From: Trueperaceae bacterium
Lineage (GTDB): Bacteria > Deinococcota > Deinococci > Deinococcales > Trueperaceae
Assembly (NCBI GenBank): GCA_011390735.1
Contig: JAABRV010000002.1
Coordinates: forward strand, 1 to 46,284
Reading direction: 5' to 3'
Length of the DNA: 46,284 nt
Shown here: positions 1-11,039 of the stretch, piece after piece
Layout of the letters: every line of letters begins with the position of its first letter
Numbering within the stretch: the first letter of the stretch is position 1
Program-made: the position numbers and the translations under genes
The notes under the pieces: generated by a model
Told to the model about the DNA's origin: nothing
The model's input: only the letters and a program-made list of their open reading frames with translations
Database searches by the model: none

Positions 1-961
1 CCTTGCCGATCGCCAGCGACAGCTGGTCGCTGCCGACGTTGACCCGCGCCTCGCCGGCGTCGACGTCCAGTTCGATGTTGCCGACCTTGGCGGGGGAGAG
101 CGCGTTGCGGATGAACTCGCGCGGGCTGGGGTCCCACATGATGATGTCGACGCGCTCGCGCTGGAGCTCGGCGGTCACGGCCTGGATGCGGCTGCCACGG
201 TGACCGATGCAGGCGCCGATCGGGTCGACGTTGGGGTTGGTGCTCGCCACGGCCACCTTCGCGCGCTGGCCGGCCTCGCGGGCGATCGCCTTGAGCTCGA
301 CCGTGCCGTCGGCGACCTCGGGGATCTCCTGGCGCATGAGGTACTCGAGCAGCTCCGGCGCGGCGCGGGACACCAGGATGGACGGGCCGCGCGTCGACAG
401 CTCGACCTTGGCGACGTACACCTTGAGGCGCATGCCCACCATGTAGCGCTCGCCCTGGATCTGCTCGCGCGGGGGCATGATCGCCTCGCCGCGACCGAGG
501 TCCACGAACACGTTGCGCTTGTTGTCGGTGCGCGACACGACCGCGGTCATGATGTCGCCGGCGCGGTCCTTGTACTCCTCGAAGACGTGCTCGCGCTCCT
601 TCTCACGCAGCTTCTGGGTGATGACCTGCTTGGTCGTCTGCACGGCGATGCGGGTGAACTTCTCCGGGTCGACCGGGAACTCCATCTCCATGCCGAGCTC
701 GACGCCTTCATCGAGCTCGAGCGCCTCTGCCAGGAGGATCTCCTTGTCGGCGTCCTCGATCTCCTCGACCACGCGGCGGATCACCAGCACGTCGATCTCG
801 CCGGTCTCCGAGTCGACCTCGACCTCGATCTGTTTGCCGGGCATGACGTTGCGTTCGAACGCCTGCTCCAGCGCCTCCTCGATCGACGTGAGGAGTTCCT
901 CCTTGTCGAGGTTGCGCTCTGCGGCGAGCACGTTGAGGGCATCGATGAATTCCTTGTTCAT
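1..961 (-). CDS. nusA: Transcription termination/antitermination factor NusA (5' part of gene; C-terminus runs off the left edge)
   Basis: Minus-strand translation from ATG at 961: MNKEFIDALNVLAAERNLDKEELLTSIEEAL..., then S1-like and KH region ...NPNVDPIGACIGHRGSRIQAVTAEL...; lies downstream of rimP as in the conserved rimP-nusA operon. Confidence 0.96.
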   Translation of the reverse strand, partial: MNKEFIDALNVLAAERNLDKEELLTSIEEALEQAFERNVMPGKQIEVEVDSETGEIDVLVIRRVVEEIEDADKEILLAEALELDEGVELGMEMEFPVDPEKFTRIAVQTTKQVITQKLREKEREHVFEEYKDRAGDIMTAVVSRTDNKRNVFVDLGRGEAIMPPREQIQGERYMVGMRLKVYVAKVELSTRGPSILVSRAAPELLEYLMRQEIPEVADGTVELKAIAREAGQRAKVAVASTNPNVDPIGACIGHRGSRIQAVTAELQRERVDIIMWDPSPREFIRNALSPAKVGNIELDVDAGEARVNVGSDQLSLAIGK

Positions 962-1107
962 CCTTCACTCCGGTCCGGTCCGTGGCTGCGTGATCGCAGC
1001 ACGCCTGATTGTGGCCGCCCTGCGGCGGCGTGTCCCGCGCCGGTCGCCCGGCCGAAACGGTCCCCGCCTGGCGGCGGGGAACCCCGCCGCGCGGCGGGGG
1101 GGGTGCC

Positions 1108-1557
1108 TCAACGCGGCGAGTCGGGCCACTCCGCGAGATGGGCCCGCTCGATCTCGTCGAGGTGCAGCCGCCGTGGCGGCTCCCCCTCGGCGGTCTCGAA
1201 CACGACGACGTCGCCCTCGACGGCGCGGACCCGGCCACTGAGCTGGGTCCCGCTCGCGCGGAGCTTGACCAGCAGGTCGCGGAACCGCTCGAAGTGACGC
1301 GCGGTGAAGAGCGGTCGCTGCGCGCCGGGCGATTCCACCTCGAGCTGGTACGCGCCCTCGATCGGGTCGAGCCGGTCGAGCTCGAGGCCGAAGGCCTCGG
1401 ACGCGCGGCGCACGTCGTCGACCCCGACGACCTGCTCGTCGAGCCGGTCGATGCGGAGCAACACGCGCCGCGTTCGCCCGTGCGGGCCGACGGACACCTC
1501 GAGCACCTCGTAGCCGAGGGGCGTCAGGGCGTCGCGGGCGGCTTGCGTCAGGTCCAT
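1108..1557 (-). CDS. rimP: Ribosome maturation factor RimP
   Basis: ORF MDLTQAARDALTPLGYEVLEVSVGPHGRTRRVLLRIDR...YQLEVESPGAQRPL...; RimP-like length and motifs, directly upstream of nusA. Confidence 0.93.
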   Translation of the reverse strand: MDLTQAARDALTPLGYEVLEVSVGPHGRTRRVLLRIDRLDEQVVGVDDVRRASEAFGLELDRLDPIEGAYQLEVESPGAQRPLFTARHFERFRDLLVKLRASGTQLSGRVRAVEGDVVVFETAEGEPPRRLHLDEIERAHLAEWPDSPR

Positions 1558-1740
1558 GCGGCCTCCGTCATCGCGACCCGGCGGGCGCGACGCGCGAGGG
1601 CGCGGGGCCTCTCAGGCGCGGGTCCGCGCGGGGGCGCGGGTCCGCGCCAGCGCAGGTCCGCGCAAGCGCGGGTGTCGCACGACGCGAGGGCGGGTCCTGG
1701 AACCCACCCTCGACGGCCGCCGGGACGTTGTCCGCCCACC

Positions 1741-1746
1741 AAGATA
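1741..1746 (-). promoter_or_regulatory. Putative extended -10 (TGC-TATCTT) for rimP-nusA operon, predicting a ~175-nt leader
   Basis: Reverse complement reads gtgcTATCTTggtgggc about 180 nt upstream of the rimP ATG. Confidence 0.45.
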
Positions 1747-1858
1747 GCACGCGCGCCCGGCGCTCGTCTCGCGTGTCCGAGCCGGACGTCACCACGGCGG
1801 TCGGCCCGGGCGCCGGGCTTCGTCGCGGCCTCCGCACGCGGCACACCCCCCTAGCCGG

Positions 1859-1887
1859 TTGCGCGCCGGCCCGGTCGCGGGTACACT
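1859..1887 (+). promoter_or_regulatory. Promoter TTGCGC-N17-TACACT upstream of class-V aminotransferase leader
   Basis: TTGCGC 1859-1864, 17-bp spacer, TACACT 1882-1887; ATG of an 11-codon ORF 8 nt downstream. Confidence 0.6.
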
Positions 1888-1895
1888 CCCCGACG

Positions 1896-1931
1896 ATGCG
1901 CTGCGCGCCGCGAGCTACACGACCGCGATGA
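1896..1931 (+). CDS. Putative leader peptide MRCAPRATRPR
   Basis: ATG at 1896 placed 8 nt after the -10; 11 codons then TGA; three of four Arg codons are CGA. Confidence 0.3.
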   Translation: MRCAPRATRPR

Positions 1932-1973
1932 CGTGCGTCCGCCCCGAGGGCGGAGGCATGCTCGTCGCGTGGT

Positions 1974-2003
1974 GGGACCGCCTGTCAGGGGGTCCCTTTT
2001 CGT
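1974..2003 (+). terminator. Intrinsic terminator/attenuator between leader ORF and aminotransferase gene
   Basis: GGGACC-g-CCT-gtc-AGG-g-GGTCCC followed by TTTTcgTT. Confidence 0.6.
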
Positions 2004-2081
2004 TGGGTTCGCGGCCCGCCGCAACGCGGCGGCGCGCCGCGAGCGTGGCTGACCGGCGCGAGCCGGTACGGAGAGGACGAC

Positions 2082-3338
2082 ATGGACGCCGGACCTTGGA
2101 TGGACGACGTGCTGCTCTTGACGCCGGGACCGACCCCGCTCCACCCCTGGGCGCAGGCGGCGCTCGGTTGGCCGATGCGGGGCCACATGGACCCCGATGT
2201 CTTCGCCCACAACGACGCGATCGTCGCCGACCTGCGCCGTCTCTACGCCGCAGAGCCCGACGCCTTCACCAGCCTGCTGGCGGGCTCGGGCTCGCTCGGC
2301 ATGGAGGCGGGTCTCGCGAACCTCGTCGAGCCGGGCGAACGCCTGCTGGTCGCCAGCAACGGCGTGTTCGGCGATCGCATGGTCGAGATGGGACGGCGGC
2401 TCGGGGCCAAGGTGCACGTGCACCGCGTCGCGCCGGGCGAGGCAATCGAGCCCGACGGCCTGCGCCGCGCGGCCGAGCGGGTGTGCCCCGCCGTCGTCGC
2501 GCTGGTGCACGGCGAGACCTCCACCGGCGTGCTCAACCCGGTCGCCGACCTCGCGTCCGTGGTGCGGGACACCGGCGCGCTGTGGTCGGTCGACGCGGTG
2601 ACCACCGTCGGCATGCTGGACTTCGACATGGCGGCCTGGGGGATCGACTACGCCTACACGGGGTCGCAGAAGTGCCTCTCGGCGCCGCCCGGGCTGGCGC
2701 CGGTGGCGGTCTCCGCCCGGGCGATGGCGCACGTGGCGGCGCGCCGCACGCCGGTGAGCACCTGGTACGCGGACCTCGTGGGGATGCGCGGGTACTGGGC
2801 CGCGGGCGAGGGCGGCCGCCAGTACCACCACACGGTGCCGATCCACCTGCACTGGGCGACCGGCGAGGCGATCCGGGCGGCCCTCGCCGAGGGCGTGGCC
2901 GCTCGTGCCGAGCGGGCGCGGCGGGTGGGGGAGGCCGTCGCGGCCGCCCTCGCTACCGTCGGCTTCGCGCACCTCGTCGCCGCGGGCGTCCGACTGCCCA
3001 CCGTCCTCGCGCTGACGCTGCCCGACGGCGTCGACGACGCCGCCGTGCGCGCCGCGCTGCGGGCCGAGGAGCGCGTCAGCCTGGCCGGCGGGCTCGGCTC
3101 GACGGCGGGCCGGGTGTGGCGGCTGGGCCTCATGGGCGAGGCCGCCCGGCCCGAGCCCTACCGCCGCCTCATGACCGCGCTGGCCGCGGTGCTGCCGCGC
3201 TTCGGGCTCGCGGGGGCCGGCGAACTGCCGGCGGCCTTCGACGCCGCGTGGGCGGCCGCCGCGCCTCGTGCGCCGGAGCGGGTCGCCCCCGGCGCGACGG
3301 CCGCTGCCGCCGCGCTCGCCGCGGCCGCGGTCCGGTGA
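2082..3338 (+). CDS. Class-V aminotransferase (alanine/serine--glyoxylate aminotransferase family)
   Basis: [30 protein letters not shown]..., [56 protein letters not shown] with PLP Lys context [11 protein letters not shown]. Confidence 0.88.
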   Translation: MDAGPWMDDVLLLTPGPTPLHPWAQAALGWPMRGHMDPDVFAHNDAIVADLRRLYAAEPDAFTSLLAGSGSLGMEAGLANLVEPGERLLVASNGVFGDRMVEMGRRLGAKVHVHRVAPGEAIEPDGLRRAAERVCPAVVALVHGETSTGVLNPVADLASVVRDTGALWSVDAVTTVGMLDFDMAAWGIDYAYTGSQKCLSAPPGLAPVAVSARAMAHVAARRTPVSTWYADLVGMRGYWAAGEGGRQYHHTVPIHLHWATGEAIRAALAEGVAARAERARRVGEAVAAALATVGFAHLVAAGVRLPTVLALTLPDGVDDAAVRAALRAEERVSLAGGLGSTAGRVWRLGLMGEAARPEPYRRLMTALAAVLPRFGLAGAGELPAAFDAAWAAAAPRAPERVAPGATAAAAALAAAAVR

Positions 3339-3814
3339 GCGGCGACCCCGGCGCCTCGGGCCCGCCGCCCGCGCTGGAGGTCCTGCGGGTCGACCCGCGG
3401 TTGCTCGACGTGGTGTCGTCGCTGTTCTGGGCGACCTTCCCGGATCGCCGCCTGGGGCGCGCCGAGCCCGATGCCGACGGGCGCGTCGCGCTGACCACCG
3501 ACGCGCCGTGGCCGGCGGCGGCCGCGGAGCGCTGGCGCACCGCGCTGGACGAGCTGCTGCGGCAGCCCTTCGCCCGCGCCGGTGGCGCGTACCTGCGCGA
3601 GGTGCGGGACCGCGCCGGCCGACGGGAGGAGCTCGCGCTGCCGCTGGCGCCCGACGCCTACCGCGGCGGCGCCTGGCTCGTCGGGCCGTTCCGCGACGCA
3701 TCGGCCGCGGACGCCTGGGCGGGGCGCGTGCTGCGCCCGCCGTGGGTCCACGACGTGCATCGGCACGGCGAGGACTGGTACGCGGACGTCTTCGTCGGCG
3801 ACCCGCAGGCCTGA
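3335..3814 (+). CDS. Hypothetical protein translationally coupled to the aminotransferase
   Basis: GTG start overlaps the upstream TGA (GTGA); 159 aa; no recognised family. Confidence 0.6.
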   Translation: MSGDPGASGPPPALEVLRVDPRLLDVVSSLFWATFPDRRLGRAEPDADGRVALTTDAPWPAAAAERWRTALDELLRQPFARAGGAYLREVRDRAGRREELALPLAPDAYRGGAWLVGPFRDASAADAWAGRVLRPPWVHDVHRHGEDWYADVFVGDPQA

Positions 3815-3849
3815 CGCCCACCGGACCGATCGCAGGGCGTCGGCCGCGG

Positions 3850-4401
3850 TCAGGGCGCCAGCGTCGGGGCGACGACGAGCCGCGCGTAGGCGGTCGCCAT
3901 GACCTCCGCGGGGTAGGGCATGTCGTGGTCGAGCCACCAGCCCACGAGCGCCAGCGATGCCGCGGCCAGGTGATGGGCGGCCAGGTCGACGGGCACGCCC
4001 GGCGGCGTCCGGAAGCTGGGGCTGGCGAGCACGCGGCTGCACACCGCCGCACGCAGGTCGCGCTCGAGGGTCCCGCTGCGCTGCGCGTCGAACAGCACCC
4101 GCAGCGCCGTCGCGTGGCCGGCGACGTAGTCGAAGAGATCGCGGCCGGCGTCCTCGAGCCGACCCGCCTCGGCGCTGGGCTGGAGGAGGTCGGCGAGCTC
4201 GCCGACGATGCCGCCCAGGACGTCGAGCAGCAGTTCCTCCTTGCTCTGGTAGTGGCGGAAGAAGGTCGCGTAGCCGACGTCGGCGACCGAGGTGAGCTCG
4301 CGGATCGTCAGGTCGGCGAAGGGGCGCTCCGCCGCGAGCTGCAGGAGTGCTCGCGCGAGGGCCTCGCGGGTGCGGCGCACGCGCCGGTCGAGGGCGGTCA
4401 T
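3850..4401 (-). CDS. TetR/AcrR-family transcriptional regulator
   Basis: MTALDRRVRRTREALARALLQLAAERPFADLTIRELTSVADVGYATFFRHYQSKEELLLDVLGGI: TetR N-terminal HTH; TACCGT lies 6 nt before ATG. Confidence 0.92.
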   Translation of the reverse strand: MTALDRRVRRTREALARALLQLAAERPFADLTIRELTSVADVGYATFFRHYQSKEELLLDVLGGIVGELADLLQPSAEAGRLEDAGRDLFDYVAGHATALRVLFDAQRSGTLERDLRAAVCSRVLASPSFRTPPGVPVDLAAHHLAAASLALVGWWLDHDMPYPAEVMATAYARLVVAPTLAP

Positions 4402-4429
4402 CGGACGACGGTACCCCACCACACGTTTC

Positions 4430-4461
4430 GAGACACGCATATGTTACGCTACACGTGTCTC
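4430..4461. promoter_or_regulatory. Inverted-repeat operator candidate for the divergent TetR regulator
   Basis: GAGACACG (4430-4437) N16 CGTGTCTC (4454-4461), flanking TACGCT (4445-4450) in the divergent promoter region. Confidence 0.65.
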
Positions 4462-4517
4462 ATAACGGTGCGGGCGCCGACCGCACGCACCCGCACGACC
4501 GGAAGGGCGTGGCGACG

Positions 4518-5240
4518 ATGTGGCCCGGCGTGGCGATCCTGTGGGCGTATGACCTCGCGGCGCTCCTGGCGCTGCCGGTGGCCGTCAAGTCCCTCACCGC
4601 GCTCCCCGACGAGGTGGTGCGGAAGTTCCAGCACGTCGCCTACGCGGGCTCGATCTTCCTCCTGCTCGGCCTCTTCGAGCGCTGGACCCAGGCGGTGGCG
4701 GCGGCGGCCGGCCTCGCGCTCTTCGCCTTCCCCGCGCTGTGGCTGTGGGAGCGTCATCCCAGTTACCGTCGGCTGCTGGCGGACCGCTCCCCCGGTGGGG
4801 GCGAGATGCGGCGGCAACTGCTGCTGGCGGTGATGGTGTTCTCGCTGCTGATCGCGTTCTTCTGGGGCCTGCTCGGCCCCGCGTGGCGGCCGGCGATCGC
4901 CGTCGCGGTCATGGTCTGGGGTCTCGGCGACGCGGCGGCGGCCCTGGTCGGCCGCTTCCTCGGGCGCCATCGCCTGGTCCATCGGCTCGTCGAGGGGGCC
5001 AAGACGCTGGAGGGCACGGCGGCGATGGTCGTCGCGGGCGCCATCGCGGCCTTCGTCACCCTCTTCCTCTACGGTGGGGCCTCGTGGTGGGTGAGCCTGC
5101 TCGCCGCGGTGTCGCTCGCGCCCCTCGCCGGCGCGGTGGAACTCGTCTCCCGCCGCGGGTCCGACACCGTCACGGTCCCTCTGGTGACCGCCGTGGGGCT
5201 TGTCCCGTGGTGGCTGCTCGTCGTCGCCTCGAGGGCCTAG
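4518..5240 (+). CDS. Polyprenol/dolichol/phytol kinase-like (CTP-dependent lipid kinase family) membrane protein
   Basis: Multi-TM; DEVVRKFQHVAYAGSIF, VWGLGDAAAALVGRFLGRHRL, GAKTLEGTAAMVVAG resemble SEC59/DGK1/VTE5-type kinases. In-frame GTG starts at 4455 or 4509 are possible. Confidence 0.68.
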   Translation: MWPGVAILWAYDLAALLALPVAVKSLTALPDEVVRKFQHVAYAGSIFLLLGLFERWTQAVAAAAGLALFAFPALWLWERHPSYRRLLADRSPGGGEMRRQLLLAVMVFSLLIAFFWGLLGPAWRPAIAVAVMVWGLGDAAAALVGRFLGRHRLVHRLVEGAKTLEGTAAMVVAGAIAAFVTLFLYGGASWWVSLLAAVSLAPLAGAVELVSRRGSDTVTVPLVTAVGLVPWWLLVVASRA

Positions 5241-7127
<1,887 letters not shown>

Positions 7128-7128
<1 letters not shown>

Positions 7129-9473
7129 TGCGCGTGCCCTACGGCTGGCTGGGCGAGCTGGTGGAAGGGCTGCCGCCGCTCCAGGAGACCGCCGACCTGC
7201 TCGCCGGCCTCGGGCTCGGGGTCGAGACGACCCAGCACCTGCCCGGTGCACCGGTGGGCGTGCGAGTCGTGTCGGTGCTCGCCGTCGCGCCCGTCGCGGG
7301 CGCGCTCCAGCGCGTGGAGATCGACGACGGCGAACGGCGCATCACCGTGGCCTGCGCGGCACCCAACGTGCGGGTGGGCATGCGTGCCGCCCATGCCCCG
7401 CCGGGCACGCGCCTCCCCGGCTTCGACGGCGCCCTCGAGGTGCGCGAGGTCGGCGGCGTTCGCTCCGAGGGGATGCTGTGCAGCCCGCGCGAGCTGGGGC
7501 TCTTCGAGCACGCGGCGGGCCTGCTCGCGCTCGGCGACGACGCGGCGGTCGGGGCGGACCTGGCCGAGCTGTGGCCCGCCGACGACGTCATCGAGCTCGA
7601 ACTGACGCCCAACCGGGCCGACGCCTTCAGCGTGCTCGGGGTGGCGCGGGATCTGGCGGCCAAGCTCGACACCGTGCTGCGTCACCCGGCCGCGGGCCTC
7701 GAGGCGGCCGCCGGCGACCCGTCGATCGCGGACGGCCTCGAGGTCCGCGTCGCCGACCCCGAGCGCTGCCCCCGCTTCAGCCTACGGCGCGTCGACGGCG
7801 TCCGCGTGGGGCCCTCGCCGGTGTGGCTGCAGCGGCGTCTCGCCCTCCTGGGGCTGCGGCCGCGCAACGTGGTCGTCGACGTCACCAACCTCGTCACCTT
7901 CGAGCTCGGTCAGCCGTCGCACGCCTACGACCTCGAGGCGCTCGAGGGCGGCGTGCTCGAGGTGCGCCGGGCGGCGCCGGGCGAGCGCCTGATCACGCTC
8001 AACGAAGACGAGCTGACGCTCGACCCGGAGGACCTCGTCATCGCGACGCCGGACCCCGAGGGCGGCAGCCGCGCCATCGGCCTCGCCGGCGTGATCGGCG
8101 GGCGCGACGACTCCGTGCGTGACGCCACCACCAGCGTCGCCGTCGAGGTGGCCTCCTTCGAGCCGATCGGCGTCAGGCGTACGGGCAAGCGCCACAAGCT
8201 CGTGACCGACGCCCGCATCCGCTTCGAGCGGGGCGTCGACCCGGCGCTGCCGCTGTCGGCGAACGCGCGAGTGACGACGCTGTTGGCCGCGCTCGCCGGT
8301 GGGCGACCCCACCCGGGCGTGCGCTGGGTCGCCGCGGCCGCACCGGCCGCGCCGGCGATCGGCTTCCGGCCGTCCCAGGTCGGGTTCCTGGTCGACGTCG
8401 CGGTGCCGGCCGACGAGCAGCGGCGCTACCTGGAGCGCCTCGGGTGCGCGGTCGAGGTCGCGGCGCCGGACCGCTGGCGGGTCACGCCCCCCACGTGGCG
8501 GGCCGACCTCGAGCTCGAGGTCGACCTCATCGAGGAGGTCGCCCGACTCCACGGTTACGAGCACATCGGCAGCACCCACCCGCACCTCGCCTTCGTGCCC
8601 CCAGCGACCGACCCGACCCACCGCCGCCTGCGCGAGCGGCTCGTCGGGGCGGGGATGGTCGAGGCCATCGGCTACGTCTTCACGAGTGAGGACGACCTCG
8701 CCCGCGCCCGGGCGCCGGCGGCGCGCGTGCGTCTGAGCGAGCCGCAGGGCATCGAGCGCGCGGTCCTGCGAACCTCGCTGCTCCCGGGCCTGCTGGCCGC
8801 CGCCCGGCTCAACCGGGACGCCTCGCGCCTGGCGCTGTTCGAGGTGGGTCACGTGTTCCTCGACCACGAGGAGGAGCGCCTCGGCCTCCTGTGGCGCGGT
8901 CACGGCGCGTCCAGCGGCTGGCGGCCGCCGCAGGCTCACGACGTCTACGCGGCCAAGGGCGCGCTGGAATCGCTGGCGGAGGGCCTGGGCGCGGACCTCA
9001 CGCTGCGGCCCGCGGCCTTCGACGACCTGCACCCGGGGGTCAGCGCGGAGATCCTGTGGCAGGGAACGCCCGTGGGGCGCTTCGGGCGACTCCACCCCGA
9101 GGTCGCGGCGGCCTGGGGCTGTGGCGACGTCGTGGTGGCGGAGCTGCGCCTGCCGCTCGAGGCGCGGCCGCCGAGGCTCCACGAGCTGCCGCGGCAGCCC
9201 TACGCCGAACGCGACCTCGCGGTCGTGCTGCCGGTCGACGTGACGTACGCCGAGCTGCAGGCGCGCTGTGCGGCGGCCGCCGGCCCGCGCCTGGTCGAGC
9301 TGTTCGCGTTCGACGTGTACCAGGGTCCGCAGGTGGAGGCGGGGCACAAGAGCGTCGCCCTGCGCTTCCGCTTCCGGCACCCCGATCGCGCGCTCACCGA
9401 TGCGGAGGTGGACGCCGACATGGCGGCCATCATGGCGGCGCTGCGCGGCGCCGGGTATGCTTGGCGCACATGA
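7128..9473 (+). CDS. pheT: Phenylalanine--tRNA ligase beta subunit
   Basis: 782-codon ORF overlapping the pheS stop; LELTPNRADAFSVLGVARDLAA, VTNLVTFELGQPSHAYDL, C-terminal anticodon-binding domain ...YAERDLAVVLPVDVTYAEL. Confidence 0.97.
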
Positions 9474-10024
9474 CCTGGCTCGACGCCGTCCTCCTGCTCA
9501 TCGTCGCCGCCACCACCGCGGTCGCCTCGGAGCGACGGATGGCGGGCCTGGTGGTCGGCGTCGGCGGCGCGCTCGCGCTCCGGCCACTGCTGGCGCTGGC
9601 GCAGTTGCAGCCCTGGCTGGGCATCGTGGGCGCGCTCGTGGCCGGGCTCGTCCTGGCCCTGGTGGGCCGTCAGTTGCTCCCGGCGGCACCGCGCAACGCG
9701 CGCTGGCCGCGGCTGCTCGGCGGCCTCGGCGGGGCGCTGCTCGGCTTCGCCATCGTCGTGACGCTGGTGACCTCGTTGCCCATCCAGCGCAACCCGGTGG
9801 AGCCGGGCCTGATCTACTACCCTCCGCGCGACCTGCCGGCCCCGCTGCAGCGGGCCGTGGCCGAGTCGTCGCTGGTCGCCTTCGGGCGCTCGGTGCTGCT
9901 CTTCCCGCTGCTCGATCCGCGCGGCGGGATCGAGGCCGGCGAGCGCTCGGTGATCTCGGCGCTGCACGCGGTGGCGGTGGTCGGCGAGCCGTGGCGTTCG
10001 CAGGCCGTGCACGCCGAGCCGTAG
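9470..10024 (+). CDS. CvpA-family-like membrane protein
   Basis: MTWLDAVLLLIVAATTAVASERRMAGLVVGVGG... multi-TM; ATGA overlap with the pheT stop. Confidence 0.5.
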   Translation: MTWLDAVLLLIVAATTAVASERRMAGLVVGVGGALALRPLLALAQLQPWLGIVGALVAGLVLALVGRQLLPAAPRNARWPRLLGGLGGALLGFAIVVTLVTSLPIQRNPVEPGLIYYPPRDLPAPLQRAVAESSLVAFGRSVLLFPLLDPRGGIEAGERSVISALHAVAVVGEPWRSQAVHAEP

Positions 10025-10062
10025 GCCACGCGCCGGCGCCGCGCTGGCGCCATGACGCAAAA

Positions 10063-10090
10063 CGGGCGGGGTGGACATCCACCCCGCCCG
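10063..10090. terminator. Perfect 12-bp hairpin terminator between convergent genes
   Basis: CGGGCGGGGTGG-acat-CCACCCCGCCCG; followed by TTTTGC on the minus strand. Confidence 0.85.
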
Positions 10091-10109
10091 CGTCGTGCCG
10101 ATTCGGCGC

Positions 10110-10940
10110 TCAGTCGATGCCGACGTCGCCGCAGGCGACGATCGTGCTCATCTGGTCGGGGGCGAGGTGGACCATCAGCGCGTGGGCGCTCCCGACGATC
10201 CAGGTGAAGGGAACGTCGACGGTGGTCGACGACCAGCCACTGTCGCCGTCGACGTTGTTCAGCGGGATGACGACGCCTCCGGCGCTGCCGCAGCGGCCGC
10301 CGTGGAAGTGGATGGGGTGGTCGCCGCCGGCGGGCGTGCCTTCGAGGTTCACCTGGACCTGGCTCGTGCCGCGGCCCATGTCGACGATGAGGACGCTGCC
10401 CGCGACGCCGCTGCCGGCGACGGCGTCGAGGTCGTAGTACACGTAACCGGACGGCAGGGTCTGGCCGGTCAGCGCCGCCAGGACGGCCTTGGGCAGCAGG
10501 ACCGCGTCGATCACGTGGATGACGCCGTTCGACGCCTCGATGTCGGTCGCGATGACGTTGGCCTGGTCGACCATCACGCCGTCGGCCGTCGACACGGCGA
10601 GGTACTCGCCCTGGACGGTGCGCGCCTTGTCGAGTGCCACGACGTCGGCGGCGCGGACGTCACCGGCGACCACGTGGTACGTGAGCACGGCCGTCAGCAG
10701 GTCGACGTCGGCGAGGACGGCGTCGAGCGCGCCCGCGGGCAGCGCCTCGAAGGCGGCGTTGGTGGGGGCGAAGACGGTGAACGGGCCCTCGCCGGCAAGC
10801 GTGTCGACCAGGCCGGCGGCGGTCACCGCGGTCACGAGGGTGCTGAAGTCCTCGTTGCCGACGGCGATGTCGACGATCGTCTGGGCGGCGCCCCAGGAGA
10901 GGACCGCGGCGGCGAGCAGGGTGGTGAGCGTACGCTTCAT
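10110..10940 (-). CDS. Secreted fasciclin-domain protein with C-terminal SOD/CHRD-like domain
   Basis: Signal peptide [20 protein letters not shown]; fasciclin motifs [47 protein letters not shown]-terminus [20 protein letters not shown]...VACGDVGID. Confidence 0.88.
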   Translation of the reverse strand: MKRTLTTLLAAAVLSWGAAQTIVDIAVGNEDFSTLVTAVTAAGLVDTLAGEGPFTVFAPTNAAFEALPAGALDAVLADVDLLTAVLTYHVVAGDVRAADVVALDKARTVQGEYLAVSTADGVMVDQANVIATDIEASNGVIHVIDAVLLPKAVLAALTGQTLPSGYVYYDLDAVAGSGVAGSVLIVDMGRGTSQVQVNLEGTPAGGDHPIHFHGGRCGSAGGVVIPLNNVDGDSGWSSTTVDVPFTWIVGSAHALMVHLAPDQMSTIVACGDVGID

Positions 10941-11039
10941 GTCAATCGACCTCCAGAGAGTGTCTAAGGTTTGTACAATGTGATGCTACGGGCGTCCCCC
11001 GCCCGCGAATGAATCGCAGGCTACGAAGTCGAGGGCGTC

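Noticed and set aside
1548-1844. 98-aa minus-strand ORF across the rimP leader
   Set aside because: Arg/Ala/Pro-rich, spans the predicted promoter and is explained by GC-rich repeats; no independent coding evidence.
10960-10985. TTGTACAA palindrome and a plus-strand TACAAT near the fasciclin gene as a divergent promoter/operator
   Set aside because: No plus-strand gene follows and the palindrome is only 8 bp; insufficient support.
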